This document shows, in pieces, positions 1 to 9,507 of a stretch of 64,000 bases of DNA. The translations under genes were made by a program, and so were the position numbers. Source of the DNA: Marinobacter sediminum (lineage in GTDB: Bacteria; Pseudomonadota; Gammaproteobacteria; Pseudomonadales; Oleiphilaceae); assembly GCF_023657445.1 (NCBI RefSeq), contig NZ_JAGTWY010000001.1:1240001-1304000 (forward strand), written 5' to 3'. Positions within the stretch are counted from its first letter, which is position 1. The number at the start of each line of letters is the position of its first letter. The notes below the pieces were generated by a model. It ran no database searches. It saw only the letters and a program-made list of their open reading frames with translations, and was not told where the DNA came from.

Positions 1-361
1 CGCAGATGAAGTTCATGGATTGCTCCACTTCATCGAGAAAATCGCTTACCACGTACTTGGTGCCCGTCCAGGCGACGACATACAGATCCGGGTTAGCCAG
101 CTCCCCCAGGTGTCGGTACAGACTTTCCTGCAAGACCCGTATAAGCCCACGGGAATCGCCCTGTTCCCTGCAGCGCCTCATGGCGTCCATGTGCTCACGA
201 ATAAGGCTTTCATGCAGCAGTTCACTGGCGGACTCTTCGCGCCAGGCGATGGCGCCTTCCAGGTCGTCGAGCTTTTCCGCAGCCTCGTACCATTGCTGAT
301 AGGAGCCGGCTTCGGCCATCTGCTTTTCGAGTTCGCGGCGCAATTGTTTATTTTCGGTCAT
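1..361 (-). CDS. DUF3336 / patatin-like phospholipase, N-terminal part (cut by left edge)
   Basis: The reverse complement from an ATG at 361 stays open for 120 codons to the window edge, so only the N-terminus is present. It reads MTENKQLRRELEKQMAEAG and continues with the pattern of DUF3336, the domain preceding the patatin lipase domain in triacylglycerol lipases: QWYEAAEKLDDLEGAIAWRE, LIREHMDAMRRCREQGD, SLYRHLGELANPDLY and a GTKYVVSDFLDEVE block. In the family the catalytic GxSxG and DG(G/A) motifs follow this domain; here they would lie beyond the edge. Family members act on membrane-associated glycerolipids. The assignment rests on motif recognition and is fairly secure for the domain, but lipase activity is inferred from the family only. 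Confidence 0.8.
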   Translation of the reverse strand, partial: MTENKQLRRELEKQMAEAGSYQQWYEAAEKLDDLEGAIAWREESASELLHESLIREHMDAMRRCREQGDSRGLIRVLQESLYRHLGELANPDLYVVAWTGTKYVVSDFLDEVEQSMNFIC

Positions 362-610
362 ATTTAATGGTATTACAGTTGTCGGTGGGCGTCGGTCACG
401 GCTAAGCCGTTTCGGTGCGGGTTAATCGCGGTTGATAGCACCGCTCTCTTTCCCGATGGTAGTTTATGCTTATGGGCTATTGGGGGTGATAACAACCATT
501 CATCTACCTATCTGAGCACCCTACAAAAGTCTCTTCGACAGTTCACCAGCTCTGATTAATACTGAAACTATAAGTCTTTTGAAATATGAATCAGCCGGAA
601 GGGTACAGTT

Positions 611-1402
611 ATGACGGCAGCAGCAGAACCACTGGTCAAAAAATATTCAGAAAACGGCATTACGACACTCACCCTGAATCAGCCCGAACGTCGTAACAGT
701 CTTTCGATGGCCATGCTGGAAGCACTTTCGGCAGAGCTGGACCTGGTTGCCGATGATTCGGAAACACGGGTAGTGGTTCTGGCGGCTTCCGGTCAGGTGT
801 TCTGTGCGGGCCATGATCTACGAGAGGTCCGCGAGCAGTTCGACAGCCACGAATTCCAGCTTGCCTTGTTTAATCAGTGTAGCAAGGTTATGCAGCAGAT
901 CGTTAACCTGCCCAGGCCGGTGATTGCACGTGTTGCCGGAGTGGCGACGGCAGCGGGCTGTCAGTTGGTTGCCAGTTGCGACCTCGCCGTGTCAGCGGAT
1001 ACTGCGCGGTTCGCCACTCCGGGCGTCAACATCGGGCTGTTCTGCTCAACGCCCATGGTGGCACTATCCCGCAACGTTTCCCGCAAACACGCCATGGAAA
1101 TGCTTCTGACGGGGGAGTTGATTGGTGCACTGAAAGCGGAAAAGATTGGGCTGGTAAATCGTGTCGTGGATGAACAGGTTCTGGACGAAACGGTCTACAC
1201 CATGGCCCGGACCATTGCGGGGAAATCAGGCTACACCCTCAAAGTCGGCAAGGAGGCCTTTTACAAGCAGCTTGAAATGCCGCTGGCTGACGCCTACGAA
1301 TTCACCTCAAAGGTAATGGCAGAGAACATGCAGGCGAATGATGCCCAGGAAGGTATCTGTGCCTTTCTGGAAAAGCGCAAGCCAGAATGGAAGGACAGCT
1401 GA
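611..1402 (+). CDS. Enoyl-CoA hydratase/isomerase family protein
   Basis: A 263-residue crotonase-fold protein, normal length for the family. The first oxyanion-hole block is FCAGHDLREV (about residues 70-80), the second is GVATAAGCQLVASCDLAV (about 110-127), followed by FATPGVNIGLFCSTPMVAL. The family hydrates or isomerises enoyl-CoA thioesters in fatty-acid or amino-acid breakdown in the cytoplasm. GHDLREV and the IGLFCSTP stretch resemble the ECHDC3-type subgroup, whose substrate is not well defined. The acidic residue that activates water in classical hydratases is not evident at the second motif, so hydratase chemistry is not assured. The ATG is preceded by GGAAGGG. It stands alone and converges with the DUF192 gene 15 bp downstream. 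Confidence 0.88.
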   Translation: MTAAAEPLVKKYSENGITTLTLNQPERRNSLSMAMLEALSAELDLVADDSETRVVVLAASGQVFCAGHDLREVREQFDSHEFQLALFNQCSKVMQQIVNLPRPVIARVAGVATAAGCQLVASCDLAVSADTARFATPGVNIGLFCSTPMVALSRNVSRKHAMEMLLTGELIGALKAEKIGLVNRVVDEQVLDETVYTMARTIAGKSGYTLKVGKEAFYKQLEMPLADAYEFTSKVMAENMQANDAQEGICAFLEKRKPEWKDS

Positions 1403-1417
1403 AGACCAGCCGGTTAA

Positions 1418-1924
1418 TCAGTCTTTACGGCAGTTGGGGGCACCGATTAACAATCGGTCCCCGACTTCTATGTCGTTCTCCTCAAAGAAACCGTCGTTCA
1501 TCTCAACCGCGTAGGTAAACTCGACTCCCGCCGGGTAGGTGGGGCAGTTGCCGCCATTAGAGGATGTGCAGGGCGTCATCTTCCGGATACTCCCGATAAC
1601 ACCGTTCCTTGCCACGTACCCGATATCGAGATGGAGCAGGGTTTTATACATCCAGAACCCGTGGCTTGCGCTTCGGGTTTGCTGATAGATAAAAAGCATC
1701 CCGTTGCCTGGTGCTATGGATTCCCGCCCCATCAGCCCTTTCTGGCGTTGCTGGGAATCACGGGCGAGCTCCAGGGTGACCGCAATGCTTTTTTCCGCCG
1801 TGACAAAGCACGCCGCCGTGGTCTCAAGTCGGGGTTGGGGAATGGCTGAGTCCGCAGAGCAGGCCGAGGTCAGGGTTACTGACAACAAAACCACGGCATG
1901 TAGAGCCCTGCGGAACCTCCTCAT
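1418..1924 (-). CDS. DUF192 family lipoprotein
   Basis: A 168-residue protein with a lipoprotein signal peptide: hydrophobic [14 protein letters not shown], lipobox TSAC at about residue 22. The mature part carries DUF192 features: [50 protein letters not shown], then [23 protein letters not shown]192 proteins are small secreted or anchored proteins of unknown biochemical function. Its ATG overlaps the stop codon of the upstream ABC permease (ATGA, 1921-1924), so it is probably translated by coupling and may work with that exporter, although DUF192 genes are not generally known as ABC partners. Confidence 0.85.
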   Translation of the reverse strand: MRRFRRALHAVVLLSVTLTSACSADSAIPQPRLETTAACFVTAEKSIAVTLELARDSQQRQKGLMGRESIAPGNGMLFIYQQTRSASHGFWMYKTLLHLDIGYVARNGVIGSIRKMTPCTSSNGGNCPTYPAGVEFTYAVEMNDGFFEENDIEVGDRLLIGAPNCRKD

Positions 1925-2682
1925 GAGCGCAGCCGGTAGCCGGTTTTAAAGATCCACCAGATTGCGACCATACACATTGTCAGGAATCCCAGTGTCATGC
2001 CTACACTGATCGCAATATGCACATCAGCTACGCCGTAAAAGGCCCAGCGAAAGCCGCTGATCAGATAAACCACCGGGTTGAACAGGCTGACGGTCTGCCA
2101 GACCTCAGGGAGCATATCGATGGAGTAGAATGTGCCGCCCAGGAACACCAGCGGAGTGACGATCATCAGCGGTACAATTTGCAGCTTCTCGAAACCGTCC
2201 GCCCAGATTCCGATAATGAACCCGAAAAGACTGAAGGTGATGGCTGTCAGCACCAGGAACGAGACCATCCAGAATGGGTGCAACACGCTGTAGTCTACAA
2301 ACAGACGGGCAGTTGCCAGAATGATAAGCCCCAGGATCACCGACTTGGTGGCAGCGGCCCCGACATACCCGAGCACTACTTCAACGTAAGAGACCGGTGC
2401 CGAGAGGACTTCGTAGATAGTGCCCGAAAACTTGGGCATGTAGATGCCGAAAGACGCGTTGGAAATACTTTGCATCAGCAACGACAGCATCACCAGTCCG
2501 GGAATGATGTACGCTCCGTAGCTGACGCTGTCGATGTCGCCCATGCGGGAGCCAATCGCCGAGCCAAACACCACAAAATAGAGGCACGTGGAAATGACGG
2601 GTGCCAGCACGCTCTGCATCAAGGTGCGTTTCATACGGGCCATTTCGAAATTGTAGATTGCGCGGACGCCGTAAAGGTTCAT
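1921..2682 (-). CDS. ABC-2 type transporter permease (YadH-like)
   Basis: Start chosen at the ATG at 2682 ([20 protein letters not shown]), preceded by GGAGAAAGG; a longer reading to 2841 would run through the ATPase gene and adds unrelated sequence. The 253-residue product has a cytoplasmic N-terminal amphipathic stretch, then about six membrane segments, with the ABC-2 pattern [31 protein letters not shown] and a late [19 protein letters not shown]. This is the YadH-type exporter permease. It lies 25 bp behind the ATP-binding gene and forms an operon with it. The substrate is unknown. Confidence 0.88.
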   Translation of the reverse strand: MNLYGVRAIYNFEMARMKRTLMQSVLAPVISTCLYFVVFGSAIGSRMGDIDSVSYGAYIIPGLVMLSLLMQSISNASFGIYMPKFSGTIYEVLSAPVSYVEVVLGYVGAAATKSVILGLIILATARLFVDYSVLHPFWMVSFLVLTAITFSLFGFIIGIWADGFEKLQIVPLMIVTPLVFLGGTFYSIDMLPEVWQTVSLFNPVVYLISGFRWAFYGVADVHIAISVGMTLGFLTMCMVAIWWIFKTGYRLRS

Positions 2683-2707
2683 GCCTTTCTCCAATGGGTC
2701 AGGCGGG

Positions 2708-3730
2708 TTACTCGTGCACCAGGCCGACAAAAATCTCTTCCAGGGAACTTTCGCGAGTCTGGAGGTCCCGATAGTCAATGCCAAGATCACCCAGGGTGCG
2801 AAGCAGGCGGGCAACACCGGCCTGTTCCTGTTGGGAATCAAAGGTGTAAATCAGCTCATATCCATCTTCAGACAATTCAATCGGTTCCAGAGTAAGCTCT
2901 CCCGGGAGCTTGTCGAGCCTGTTCTGAAGATGAAGGCGCAGCTCCTTTTTGCCAAGCTTACTCATCAGGTGGTCCTTTTCTTCCACCAGAATAATTTCAC
3001 CCTCCCGAATAACCCCGATACGGTCCGCCATCTCTTCGGCTTCTTCGATGTAATGAGTGGTGAGGATGATGGTTACCCCGCTTTTTCTAAGCTTGCGCAC
3101 CATCTCCCACATGTCGCGGCGGAGCTCAACATCGACACCGGCTGTGGGCTCATCGAGGAACAGGATCTGGGGTTCGTGGGACAGGGCCTTGGCAATCATC
3201 ACCCGGCGCTTCATGCCTCCGGAGAGTGACATGATGCGGTTGTTGCGTTTATCCCACAGGGAGAGGTCCTTCAGGACTTTTTCGATGTGCGAAGGTTTGG
3301 GTGCTTTACCGAAAAGGCCCCGGCTGAAAGAAACCGCATTCCAGACCGTCTCGAAGGAATCCGTGTTTAGTTCCTGGGGAACAAGGCCAATAGATTCACG
3401 GGCCTTCCGGTACTGTTTCGCAATATCGTAGCCAGCAGCTTTTACTTCGCCACTTGAGGGATTCACGATGCCGCAGATAATACTGATCAGCGTGGTCTTG
3501 CCGGCTCCGTTAGGACCGAGAAGGGCAAAGATTTCGCCTCGGATGATCTCCAGGTTGATGTCCTTGAGGGCCTGGAAACCGTCGTCATAGACCTTGCTGA
3601 GGTGCTTTACGGAAATATCCGGTTGCACGGGCGTGTCCTGTATTGAAAGTTGGTCAAAAGTGGAGGCGCCGTATTTTCTCATGACTGGCGCCGATTTAGA
3701 AACCTTTGCCTTGCTGCGGATTATCCCCAT
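2708..3730 (-). CDS. ABC transporter ATP-binding protein (YadG-like)
   Basis: A 340-residue ABC ATPase: Walker [13 protein letters not shown], signature LSGGMKRRV, Walker [13 protein letters not shown], switch His in [11 protein letters not shown]. The C-terminal 90 residues are a family-specific extension. It energises the adjacent permease at the inner membrane. The first ATG (3730) gives an extra basic N-terminus; MRKYGAS at 3682 is an alternative start, and neither has a strong Shine-Dalgarno sequence. The gene is divergent from the hypothetical protein at 3761, so the two promoters are compressed into 30-80 bp. Confidence 0.9.
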   Translation of the reverse strand: MGIIRSKAKVSKSAPVMRKYGASTFDQLSIQDTPVQPDISVKHLSKVYDDGFQALKDINLEIIRGEIFALLGPNGAGKTTLISIICGIVNPSSGEVKAAGYDIAKQYRKARESIGLVPQELNTDSFETVWNAVSFSRGLFGKAPKPSHIEKVLKDLSLWDKRNNRIMSLSGGMKRRVMIAKALSHEPQILFLDEPTAGVDVELRRDMWEMVRKLRKSGVTIILTTHYIEEAEEMADRIGVIREGEIILVEEKDHLMSKLGKKELRLHLQNRLDKLPGELTLEPIELSEDGYELIYTFDSQQEQAGVARLLRTLGDLGIDYRDLQTRESSLEEIFVGLVHE

Positions 3731-3760
3731 AATGCCGCTTTGGCTTTTTGAGGTACGGGT

Positions 3761-4222
3761 ATGTTACGAGCAGTCATGGTTGTGGGATTGATCATTCTAC
3801 TGCTTTCGGCAGCGGTTTTTGGCCCCCGGCTGCTGAGAACCACGGACAGCGGAGCCGCCGGGATCGAAAAGAAAGAATGCGATCTGCTGGCCGGGCCCTG
3901 TGAATGGGTGATTGATTCGGATCAGTGGCAGGCTGAGCTCTCAGTATTGGGCGAGGGCGGTCAAGGCACGGAGTATCGATTGAAGATCAAGGCACCTGGG
4001 GCACCAGAGCGGCTGCTTGCGGTCCTGCGTGGCGAATCCATGTACATGGGGGAATATCCGGTACCGCTGGCCCGGCAGGGCCAGGGGGAATTCTCCGCCC
4101 GCTTTACCGCCCCCGTCTGTAGTACCGGGTCCGATATGATCTGGCGGATTGACCTGCAACAGGGGCAGGCGCCTGTCGAGGGCGTTCCGATAAAGATGGT
4201 GTTTCAGGCCCACAGCCTGTGA
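3761..4222 (+). CDS. Membrane-anchored hypothetical protein
   Basis: A 153-residue protein that I cannot assign to a family. The N-terminus is one hydrophobic helix ([18 protein letters not shown], residues 4-21), probably an uncleaved anchor, with the rest in the periplasm. Two cysteines ([11 protein letters not shown], about residues 45-55) and a later SAPVCSTG-type cysteine ([10 protein letters not shown]) could form disulfides. The mature part alternates short beta-like stretches ([29 protein letters not shown]), suggesting a small beta-sandwich. Divergent from the YadG-like gene. Confidence 0.7.
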   Translation: MLRAVMVVGLIILLLSAAVFGPRLLRTTDSGAAGIEKKECDLLAGPCEWVIDSDQWQAELSVLGEGGQGTEYRLKIKAPGAPERLLAVLRGESMYMGEYPVPLARQGQGEFSARFTAPVCSTGSDMIWRIDLQQGQAPVEGVPIKMVFQAHSL

Positions 4223-4313
4223 ATGGCCGCAAAACCCTCACCGCCCAGAGCTGACAACGTGCCAGTATTGTGTAAACTCTTTGATACTTACCGCCAACTC
4301 CAGGGAAAACGGG

Positions 4314-4625
4314 ATGGATTACGGAGATAGCGTTCAAAAAGTGCTGTTGCGCAAGATTCGCAAAGCCGAACAGGATCTGGTTCAGCTCAAACTGGACTAT
4401 TGCCGTTTTGTGTTCGGGCTGACTCACCGGGCCCGGGTCGTTTCCGGCGGCAATACCTACATGGTCCGCTCAGTGGACGTGGAATCCATGGAAAATACCG
4501 ATGATGGCGGATTCAGCCGGCCCGCTATTGACGGTACGCCGGCAGACCAGCCCGACCATACGGAGTCGGTTTCTCTGGGGAGTGACTGGGAACTGGAGAA
4601 TGCTCCATCGCCGGCTGTCAGATAA
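4314..4625 (+). CDS. Small hypothetical protein
   Basis: Start taken at the ATG at 4314 (MDYGDSVQKVLLRKIRKAEQ); an upstream in-frame TTG at 4281 is possible but lacks a better ribosome site. The 103-residue product begins with a basic amphipathic helix (QKVLLRKIRKAEQDLVQLKLDYCRF), then RARVVSGGNTYMVRSVDVESM, and ends in an acidic, low-complexity tail. No family recognised. The tail overlaps the convergent gene at 4618 by 8 bp. Confidence 0.6.
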   Translation: MDYGDSVQKVLLRKIRKAEQDLVQLKLDYCRFVFGLTHRARVVSGGNTYMVRSVDVESMENTDDGGFSRPAIDGTPADQPDHTESVSLGSDWELENAPSPAVR

Positions 4626-5178
4626 AAGCGTTGGTTGTAATCGCCTCATACAAACTATGGCGCGGCGACACATGATGGTGTTTCTGCCAGAACCCTGCTC
4701 CCTCCAGGCCACCCCGAAAACACGCCAGCAGAGCGCTACTTGATGTCAGGGTAGCCATTGCCTGCACCGCATGGGACTGTCGAATCCCGGTTTTCCGGCT
4801 TGCGATCTGTGAGACCATTCCCTCGAGGGCTTCGGAATGCCGGGAATGCTGATCACAAAGTGCACAGGCGGCACCATAAAGCCACGCTGCCGCGTAACTG
4901 CGAACGGGCTCGGGAGCATCTTTCAGCTCAATACCATTCACTCGGCACTCGCGTTCCTGCAAGCCCGCCAATATGTGCAGTTGGGTATAGAGAGCCGTGC
5001 GGTCCTCCGCAGTCATTTGCCTGGCCGGGCGGAGAGGCTTTTGAAAAGCTGAGTGGCCTTTTGTGAAGGGATTTGTGGTCAGCGGCTGCGAGCGAGCCAG
5101 AGCCAGCATCCTGAGGCCCAGCAGCACTACCAGCGCTAACAGGCCAACCTGAGAGACCAGAACCAACCCGCTCATCAT
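4618..5178 (-). CDS. Membrane-anchored hypothetical protein
   Basis: A 186-residue protein with an N-terminal membrane anchor (VLVSQVGLLALVVLLGLRMLALA). The remainder is helical, with cysteines in ERECRVNG and GAACALCDQHSRH and a CFRGG near the end. The H-rich HHHVSPRH is close to the C-terminus. The start could be either of two adjacent ATGs (5178 or 5175). No family recognised. It overlaps the convergent gene at 4314-4625. Confidence 0.65.
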   Translation of the reverse strand: MMSGLVLVSQVGLLALVVLLGLRMLALARSQPLTTNPFTKGHSAFQKPLRPARQMTAEDRTALYTQLHILAGLQERECRVNGIELKDAPEPVRSYAAAWLYGAACALCDQHSRHSEALEGMVSQIASRKTGIRQSHAVQAMATLTSSSALLACFRGGLEGAGFWQKHHHVSPRHSLYEAITTNAFI

Positions 5179-5319
5179 TTGCCGAATATCCCGAAGTTAC
5201 TTTAGGTAAGCAGAGTGTAACGGGATGTAACTTATCGGTGACGGTAACGGCTTGGCAGAACCAACTATTCAATTGGCCCAGTTGACGGAAGTGTGACAGG
5301 CATCGCAGCCCACGGCGGG

Positions 5320-6786
5320 TTAACAGGTAGGCATGGTCTGCAATGCGAGCCTGCGTCGAATAAAGCGGCCAAGCGCATCAATGCCAATATTGAGCAGGGC
5401 GGTGATGAGGATCAGCACCATGGCGCGATCAAACCGGATGTTCTGGATAGCGCTGTCGACGTAGAAGCCCAGCGTGTAGATTCCCAGAATCCCCAGAATG
5501 GCCGTTTCCCGCATAATAATTTCCCACCGATAGAACAGGAAGGCCAGGAATGACCGGTACACTCTGGGCACCAGCTCCCAGGTATAGCGATTAAAGCCGG
5601 TTGGCGCGTCAGGCCTTAGATGGATTGAATTGGTCTGACGGCCAATGAGGTGCCCGATAATGCCGCCATTATGCAAAGCAAGTGCAACCACGGCCGGAAG
5701 CATCGATGGCCCCCAGAGCTGCAGCAGGATGTAGGCAAGGATGTACTCCGGCGTGGACCGGGCGATAACCAGAAACACATGCCCGGACGTCCGGCGGATG
5801 GGGCCGCCAAAATGATTGGAAATCAACGGAAACGCGAGCAGGGTAAGAATACCGGTTGCCACAAGCGCAATCTGGGTCAGCACCACCGTATTCCAGATGC
5901 CGGGCAGGGCCTCGTTGATCATCAGGTCATTGAACCAGGGCAAGAGCCCCTCGACACCCTCGCCATTGCGCAGGGGGCTCGGGACGATATCCTGGGTGAA
6001 GAAGCGTGCGACGTTGCCCCACACAATGGGCAGACCCTCGCCCAGGAAAAAGGGCGCACCGAGTACATAAACCGGCAGGAGCTTCGGTTTGACCCACAAG
6101 GGCATGGTTGCGATCAGAATGTAAAAGAGAATGAGCATGGCCCCGGCGTCCGAGTAGTGCCCCTGGGAAAAAGACGCTTCAAGATAGAAGCCAAGCGTGG
6201 GCAGACCCACAAAGCCCAGGATTGCACTGGACCGCAAACCACACTCGAGCCGGTATGCGGTGTAGGTTCTCATCTGTACCCAGCAATCAGGGATGCGCGT
6301 GTACAGAAACGCAGAAATAACTCCGGCTCCGGGTGGCAGCAGGCGGCCCGGTTCGGGATCCGCTTCGTCCAGTATTTCGGAATACACCTTGGCAAAAATG
6401 CCTGAGTAGGGAATGGCGATGGCCAGCACGCCGGTCAGCGGATGGAACCCGAAGAACTGCAGAAAGATGAGGGCCCAGAAGAGCTCATGAATGGCGCGTA
6501 TGAAGGCACAAAAAAGCCGGACGGGCAAAAAGCGATACACCAGTGCCAACAAAAACCCGGAGACACTTCCCAGCGCGACACCAACGAACGCAAATGCAAT
6601 CGTGCGAAGCAGTGCGGTCATCAGACCTTCGGAGCTGAAAAAATTCGGTGTTGCTACGCCAAGGAAGAAGTTGCCGAGATCACGCCACGGATTCGATGCG
6701 GTGATGGAAATGTCCGCAAAGAACAGACCCAGCACAGCAATGGCAAGGAAAATCAGGCTGGTTCTGACCGTGGGAGAGGAAAGCAT
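5320..6786 (-). CDS. ABC transporter permease with two PhnE-type domains (putative selenium-oxyanion importer)
   Basis: A 488-residue inner-membrane protein, about twice a single PhnE. Two MetI-like permease domains follow one another: the first has AFIRAIHELFWALIFLQFFG and GVLAIAIPYSGIFAKVYSE, the second ARSTPEYILAYILLQLWG and PAVVALALHNGGIIGHL. Each ends with a coupling-loop-like stretch (SSAILGFVGLPTLGFYLE; RETAILGILGIYTLGFYVD). The gene lies 16 bp behind its ATPase in a binding protein-ATPase-permease operon. By family it belongs to the phosphate/phosphonate class; the selenium assignment comes from its binding protein and the SenB/SelD neighbours and is an inference. Confidence 0.82.
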   Translation of the reverse strand: MLSSPTVRTSLIFLAIAVLGLFFADISITASNPWRDLGNFFLGVATPNFFSSEGLMTALLRTIAFAFVGVALGSVSGFLLALVYRFLPVRLFCAFIRAIHELFWALIFLQFFGFHPLTGVLAIAIPYSGIFAKVYSEILDEADPEPGRLLPPGAGVISAFLYTRIPDCWVQMRTYTAYRLECGLRSSAILGFVGLPTLGFYLEASFSQGHYSDAGAMLILFYILIATMPLWVKPKLLPVYVLGAPFFLGEGLPIVWGNVARFFTQDIVPSPLRNGEGVEGLLPWFNDLMINEALPGIWNTVVLTQIALVATGILTLLAFPLISNHFGGPIRRTSGHVFLVIARSTPEYILAYILLQLWGPSMLPAVVALALHNGGIIGHLIGRQTNSIHLRPDAPTGFNRYTWELVPRVYRSFLAFLFYRWEIIMRETAILGILGIYTLGFYVDSAIQNIRFDRAMVLILITALLNIGIDALGRFIRRRLALQTMPTC

Positions 6787-6802
6787 GAAGCAGCCGTTTT
6801 AC

Positions 6803-7453
6803 CTAATAGAGAGACATGATGTCAGACGCAGTCAGTCGGTCGGTGGTTTCATCCAGCGCAATCTGCCCGTCCTGAATACCCACAATACGGCTGCAGTAGG
6901 ATAAAGCCAACTCAACGTCGTGAAGCGCAATGACACTGGTGGCAAAACCATCGGTAAGACGTTTCATGACCAGGTGAGCCATGGGGCCGTCCAGCGCAGA
7001 AACCGGCTCGTCCGCAAGCAGGAGCGCGGCATTTCGAAACATTGCCCGGGCGATAGCGACTCGCTGACGTTGCCCGCCAGAAAGAGACGCTGTCGGAATC
7101 CAGAGCTTTTCGGACATTCCCAGATCACGCAGTAAATCACGCACCGCCTCTTTGTCCGCCGCGAAGGGCCGGACAAGGGTCAACGTGTTATACCAGGCCG
7201 AATGACGGTCCAGTTGGCCCATAAAAACGTTGTGAAAGACGGGCAGTGCGTTGACCAGCCCCAAATCCTGTGGAACCAGAGAGGAATCCCGGTTTACGCG
7301 TTCATGGATCAATCGCACAAGGGTGGATTTGCCCGCGCCGCTTTTACCGACCAGCGCAACATGTTGCCCCTGCTTGATGGACAAGGAGAGCGGTCCTATT
7401 ACCCGCTCCCCACCAAAAGACGCCGTAAGACCGGAAAGATCGAAACCGGACAT
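6803..7453 (-). CDS. ABC transporter ATP-binding protein (PhnC-type; putative selenium importer)
   Basis: A short (216 aa) ABC ATPase: Walker A LVGKSGAGKSTL (about residues 33-44), Q-loop in SSLVPQDLGLV, signature LSGGQRQRVAIARA, Walker B LLLADEPVSALD, switch in VIALHDVELA. It lacks some of the usual length between Walker A and the signature. Its ATG overlaps the stop of the binding-protein gene by one base (TAATG), which implies coupled translation. It should drive the two-domain permease next to it. Confidence 0.88.
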   Translation of the reverse strand: MSGFDLSGLTASFGGERVIGPLSLSIKQGQHVALVGKSGAGKSTLVRLIHERVNRDSSLVPQDLGLVNALPVFHNVFMGQLDRHSAWYNTLTLVRPFAADKEAVRDLLRDLGMSEKLWIPTASLSGGQRQRVAIARAMFRNAALLLADEPVSALDGPMAHLVMKRLTDGFATSVIALHDVELALSYCSRIVGIQDGQIALDETTDRLTASDIMSLY

Positions 7454-8328
7454 TAATCGAGGATTCCAATCTCTTGCGCGGTCGTCCGGATAGGCTCATA
7501 GGCGTCGTTGGTCACGGGGATGAATCCCGAGCGTGGGAAGCTCTCAAGCAGCTCTGCGTCATCCAGGCCCAGCAGAGCCTGCTTCACGCGCTCCTTGAAA
7601 CCGTCTCCGAAACGCTCGTTTACGTCGCCACGGATCGTCCACTGATAATCCGGATAGGCCGGCGTTTCCCAGATAACCTGCACGGCGTCGGTATCAATGT
7701 TGCCGGCCTCAAGCTCTTTCTGCCATACCTGAAAGTTGAGTGCGCCAACCTCGTACGTGCCTGCTTCGACCAGGCGCAGGGTGCGGGTGTGATTGCCACT
7801 GAAGCCCACGCGGGAGAAAAAGTCATCGGGTTGCGCGCCGAAGGTTTCACGGATGTGGAATTCCGGCATCAGGCGGCCTGAAGTCGAACCTTTAGAGCCA
7901 AACGTGAAAGTTTTGTCCTTGAGTTCACCTTTCAGCTCGGAGAAATCTGTGGCGGGCTCAATACCGGTACTGCTATTGGCAATGAAGTAGGTCTGGAAGG
8001 CTTCGTCTTCGACACCCTGGGCGATAGCTTCAGAGCCTGGCACGAGTCGGCGGGCCTGAACGCCGGAGAGACCACCGAACCACGCCAGCTGCACCTGATT
8101 GTTGCGGAACGCCGATACGGCCGCAGCATAGGACTTCACCGGGATATAGCGAACATCCACGTCAAGCTCTTCAGAGAGGTAGTCCGCTACGCCCTTGAAT
8201 CGCTCAACCAGCTTGGTCTCGTCCTCATCAGGAATGGCGGTAAAAACGAACGTTTCCGCGGCGGCGGTCGTGGCAGTCGCCAGGAAAAGACTGGAAAGCA
8301 TCATGTTCCGTATAAGCTTCAAAGTCAT
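7453..8328 (-). CDS. PhnD-like periplasmic binding protein (putative selenate/selenium transporter)
   Basis: A 291-residue protein with a cleavable signal peptide (MMLSSLFLATATTAAA). The mature protein starts ETFVFTAIPDEDETKLVERF and continues VRYIPVKSYAAAVSAFRNNQ and LAWFGGLSGVQARRLVPGSE, then TFTFGSKGSTSGRLMPEFHI. This matches, from memory, the subfamily annotated as putative selenate ABC transporter binding protein, which was named because its genes sit near selD. Here that context is present: senB is divergent and selD lies 1.2 kb away. The ligand has to be treated as unproven; phosphonate or another oxyanion is the alternative. First gene of the importer operon. Confidence 0.83.
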   Translation of the reverse strand: MTLKLIRNMMLSSLFLATATTAAAETFVFTAIPDEDETKLVERFKGVADYLSEELDVDVRYIPVKSYAAAVSAFRNNQVQLAWFGGLSGVQARRLVPGSEAIAQGVEDEAFQTYFIANSSTGIEPATDFSELKGELKDKTFTFGSKGSTSGRLMPEFHIRETFGAQPDDFFSRVGFSGNHTRTLRLVEAGTYEVGALNFQVWQKELEAGNIDTDAVQVIWETPAYPDYQWTIRGDVNERFGDGFKERVKQALLGLDDAELLESFPRSGFIPVTNDAYEPIRTTAQEIGILD

Positions 8329-8501
8329 TTGAGTTCCTTACATTTGGGATTGAATTGCATGGCGGTGAGGTTGCATCGGCATCCATGACGCCAAAAGGAT
8401 ACCTTGATTTACCTTAACTCTGAACAGCTATACGATTTGCACGTATGTTTGGCTCAGCCTCAGGGACTGTAGTTTGGAACCCGATTTTTTTCGAGAGACC
8501 T

Positions 8502-9488
8502 ATGAAAATAATAATGATAACGCCGGCAGCTCCCGGGTCCAAAGCTGGAAACCGCGCCACTGCAGAGCGGTGGAAGGCATTGCTTGAGGAAGGCGGCCAC
8601 CAGGCTTCGGTGGTAACCGAGTATCATGGCGCCCCCTGCGACGTATTCGTGGCCCTGCACGCATGGCGCAGCCACGAGGCTATAGAAACGTTCCGTCGTT
8701 GTTGGCCGGAAGCACCGCTCATCGTGGTATTGACCGGAACGGACATCTACCGTCATCAGCACGAATATCCAACCGACACCCTGGCTTCCATGGAGGCAGC
8801 GGACGTCCTGATCGGACTACATGCCCTGGTTGCGCAGGATATCCCCCCACACTACGCGGATAAGCTGGTGACGCTGTTTCAGTCCGCGGATGTCGCTCAA
8901 GGGTTGCCTGCTCGAGGCGGCGATAGGGCAACATTTGACGTTTGTGTAATAGGGCACCTGAGGGAGGAAAAGGACTCGCTCAGGGCCGCTCTGGCAGCAC
9001 GACTGCTGCCGGAAGGATCCCGGGTGCGGGTCCTCTGTGCCGGAAAGCCTCATGACAGCCAATGGCAGGCCGCTGCTGAAAGAGAAATGCGGGAGAACCC
9101 CCGGTTTCAATGGCTCGGTGAACTGGATAAGCCAGACATAGCAAAACTGATGGCTGAGAGCCGCGTTATGGTGATCAGCTCCATCATGGAAGGCGGGGCG
9201 AATGTGGTTTCCGAGGCGTGTCGGGCTGGCGTGCCAGTTCTTGCCTCAGATATTCCAGGAAACCGGGGACTTCTCGGGAAGGACTATGGCGGCTATTACC
9301 CCGTAGGTGACGAACGAATGCTGGCGGCCATGCTTCTCCGGGCAGAAACCGATCCCACATTTCTTGAGCGTCTGGAACACCAGGTGGGCGAGCTTGCACC
9401 GAAGTTTACGCCAGATAATGAGCGTCATACCCTGGAACAGGCGCTGGAGCTCGCTGTCCAGCGCCGTTCACCCCGGGGGCAGGGCTGA
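8502..9488 (+). CDS. senB: SenB-like selenosugar synthase (GT-B glycosyltransferase fold)
   Basis: Start taken at the ATG at 8502 (MKIIMITPAAPGSKAGNRAT), preceded by GAGAG; the longer reading from 8445 adds an atypical leader. The 328-residue product has two Rossmann halves. Features recalled for SenB (formerly TIGR04348 putative glycosyltransferase) are TPAAPGSKAGNR, CDVFVALHAWRS, VVLTGTDIYR and, in the C-terminal half, EGGANVVSEACRAGVPVLAS followed by GNRGLLGKDYGGYYPVGD. SenB joins selenophosphate to a UDP-sugar to make a selenosugar in selenoneine biosynthesis. It is divergent from the importer operon and converges on selD, which would supply its selenophosphate. SenA, the next enzyme, is absent from the window. 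Confidence 0.83.
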   Translation: MKIIMITPAAPGSKAGNRATAERWKALLEEGGHQASVVTEYHGAPCDVFVALHAWRSHEAIETFRRCWPEAPLIVVLTGTDIYRHQHEYPTDTLASMEAADVLIGLHALVAQDIPPHYADKLVTLFQSADVAQGLPARGGDRATFDVCVIGHLREEKDSLRAALAARLLPEGSRVRVLCAGKPHDSQWQAAAEREMRENPRFQWLGELDKPDIAKLMAESRVMVISSIMEGGANVVSEACRAGVPVLASDIPGNRGLLGKDYGGYYPVGDERMLAAMLLRAETDPTFLERLEHQVGELAPKFTPDNERHTLEQALELAVQRRSPRGQG

Positions 9489-9489
9489 T

Positions 9490-9507
9490 TGAGCGCGTGA
9501 GCGCTCA
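9490..9507. terminator. Bidirectional hairpin between senB and selD
   Basis: A perfect 7-bp stem (TGAGCGC / GCGCTCA) with a GTGA loop lies between the convergent senB and selD stops. On the plus strand GTCTTTC follows. It overlaps the selD stop codon. It could end transcription in both directions, but the U-run is poor. Confidence 0.5.

Noticed and set aside
2017..2895. A 292-codon plus-strand frame over the YadH-like permease
   Set aside because: His/Gln/Asp-rich composition typical of an antisense shadow; the minus strand encodes a clear permease.
8502..9488. Ordinary lipopolysaccharide-type glycosyltransferase
   Set aside because: The N-terminal TPAAPGSKAGNR and the C-terminal GLLGKDYGGYYPVGD fit SenB, and the neighbours are selenium genes with no polysaccharide genes around.
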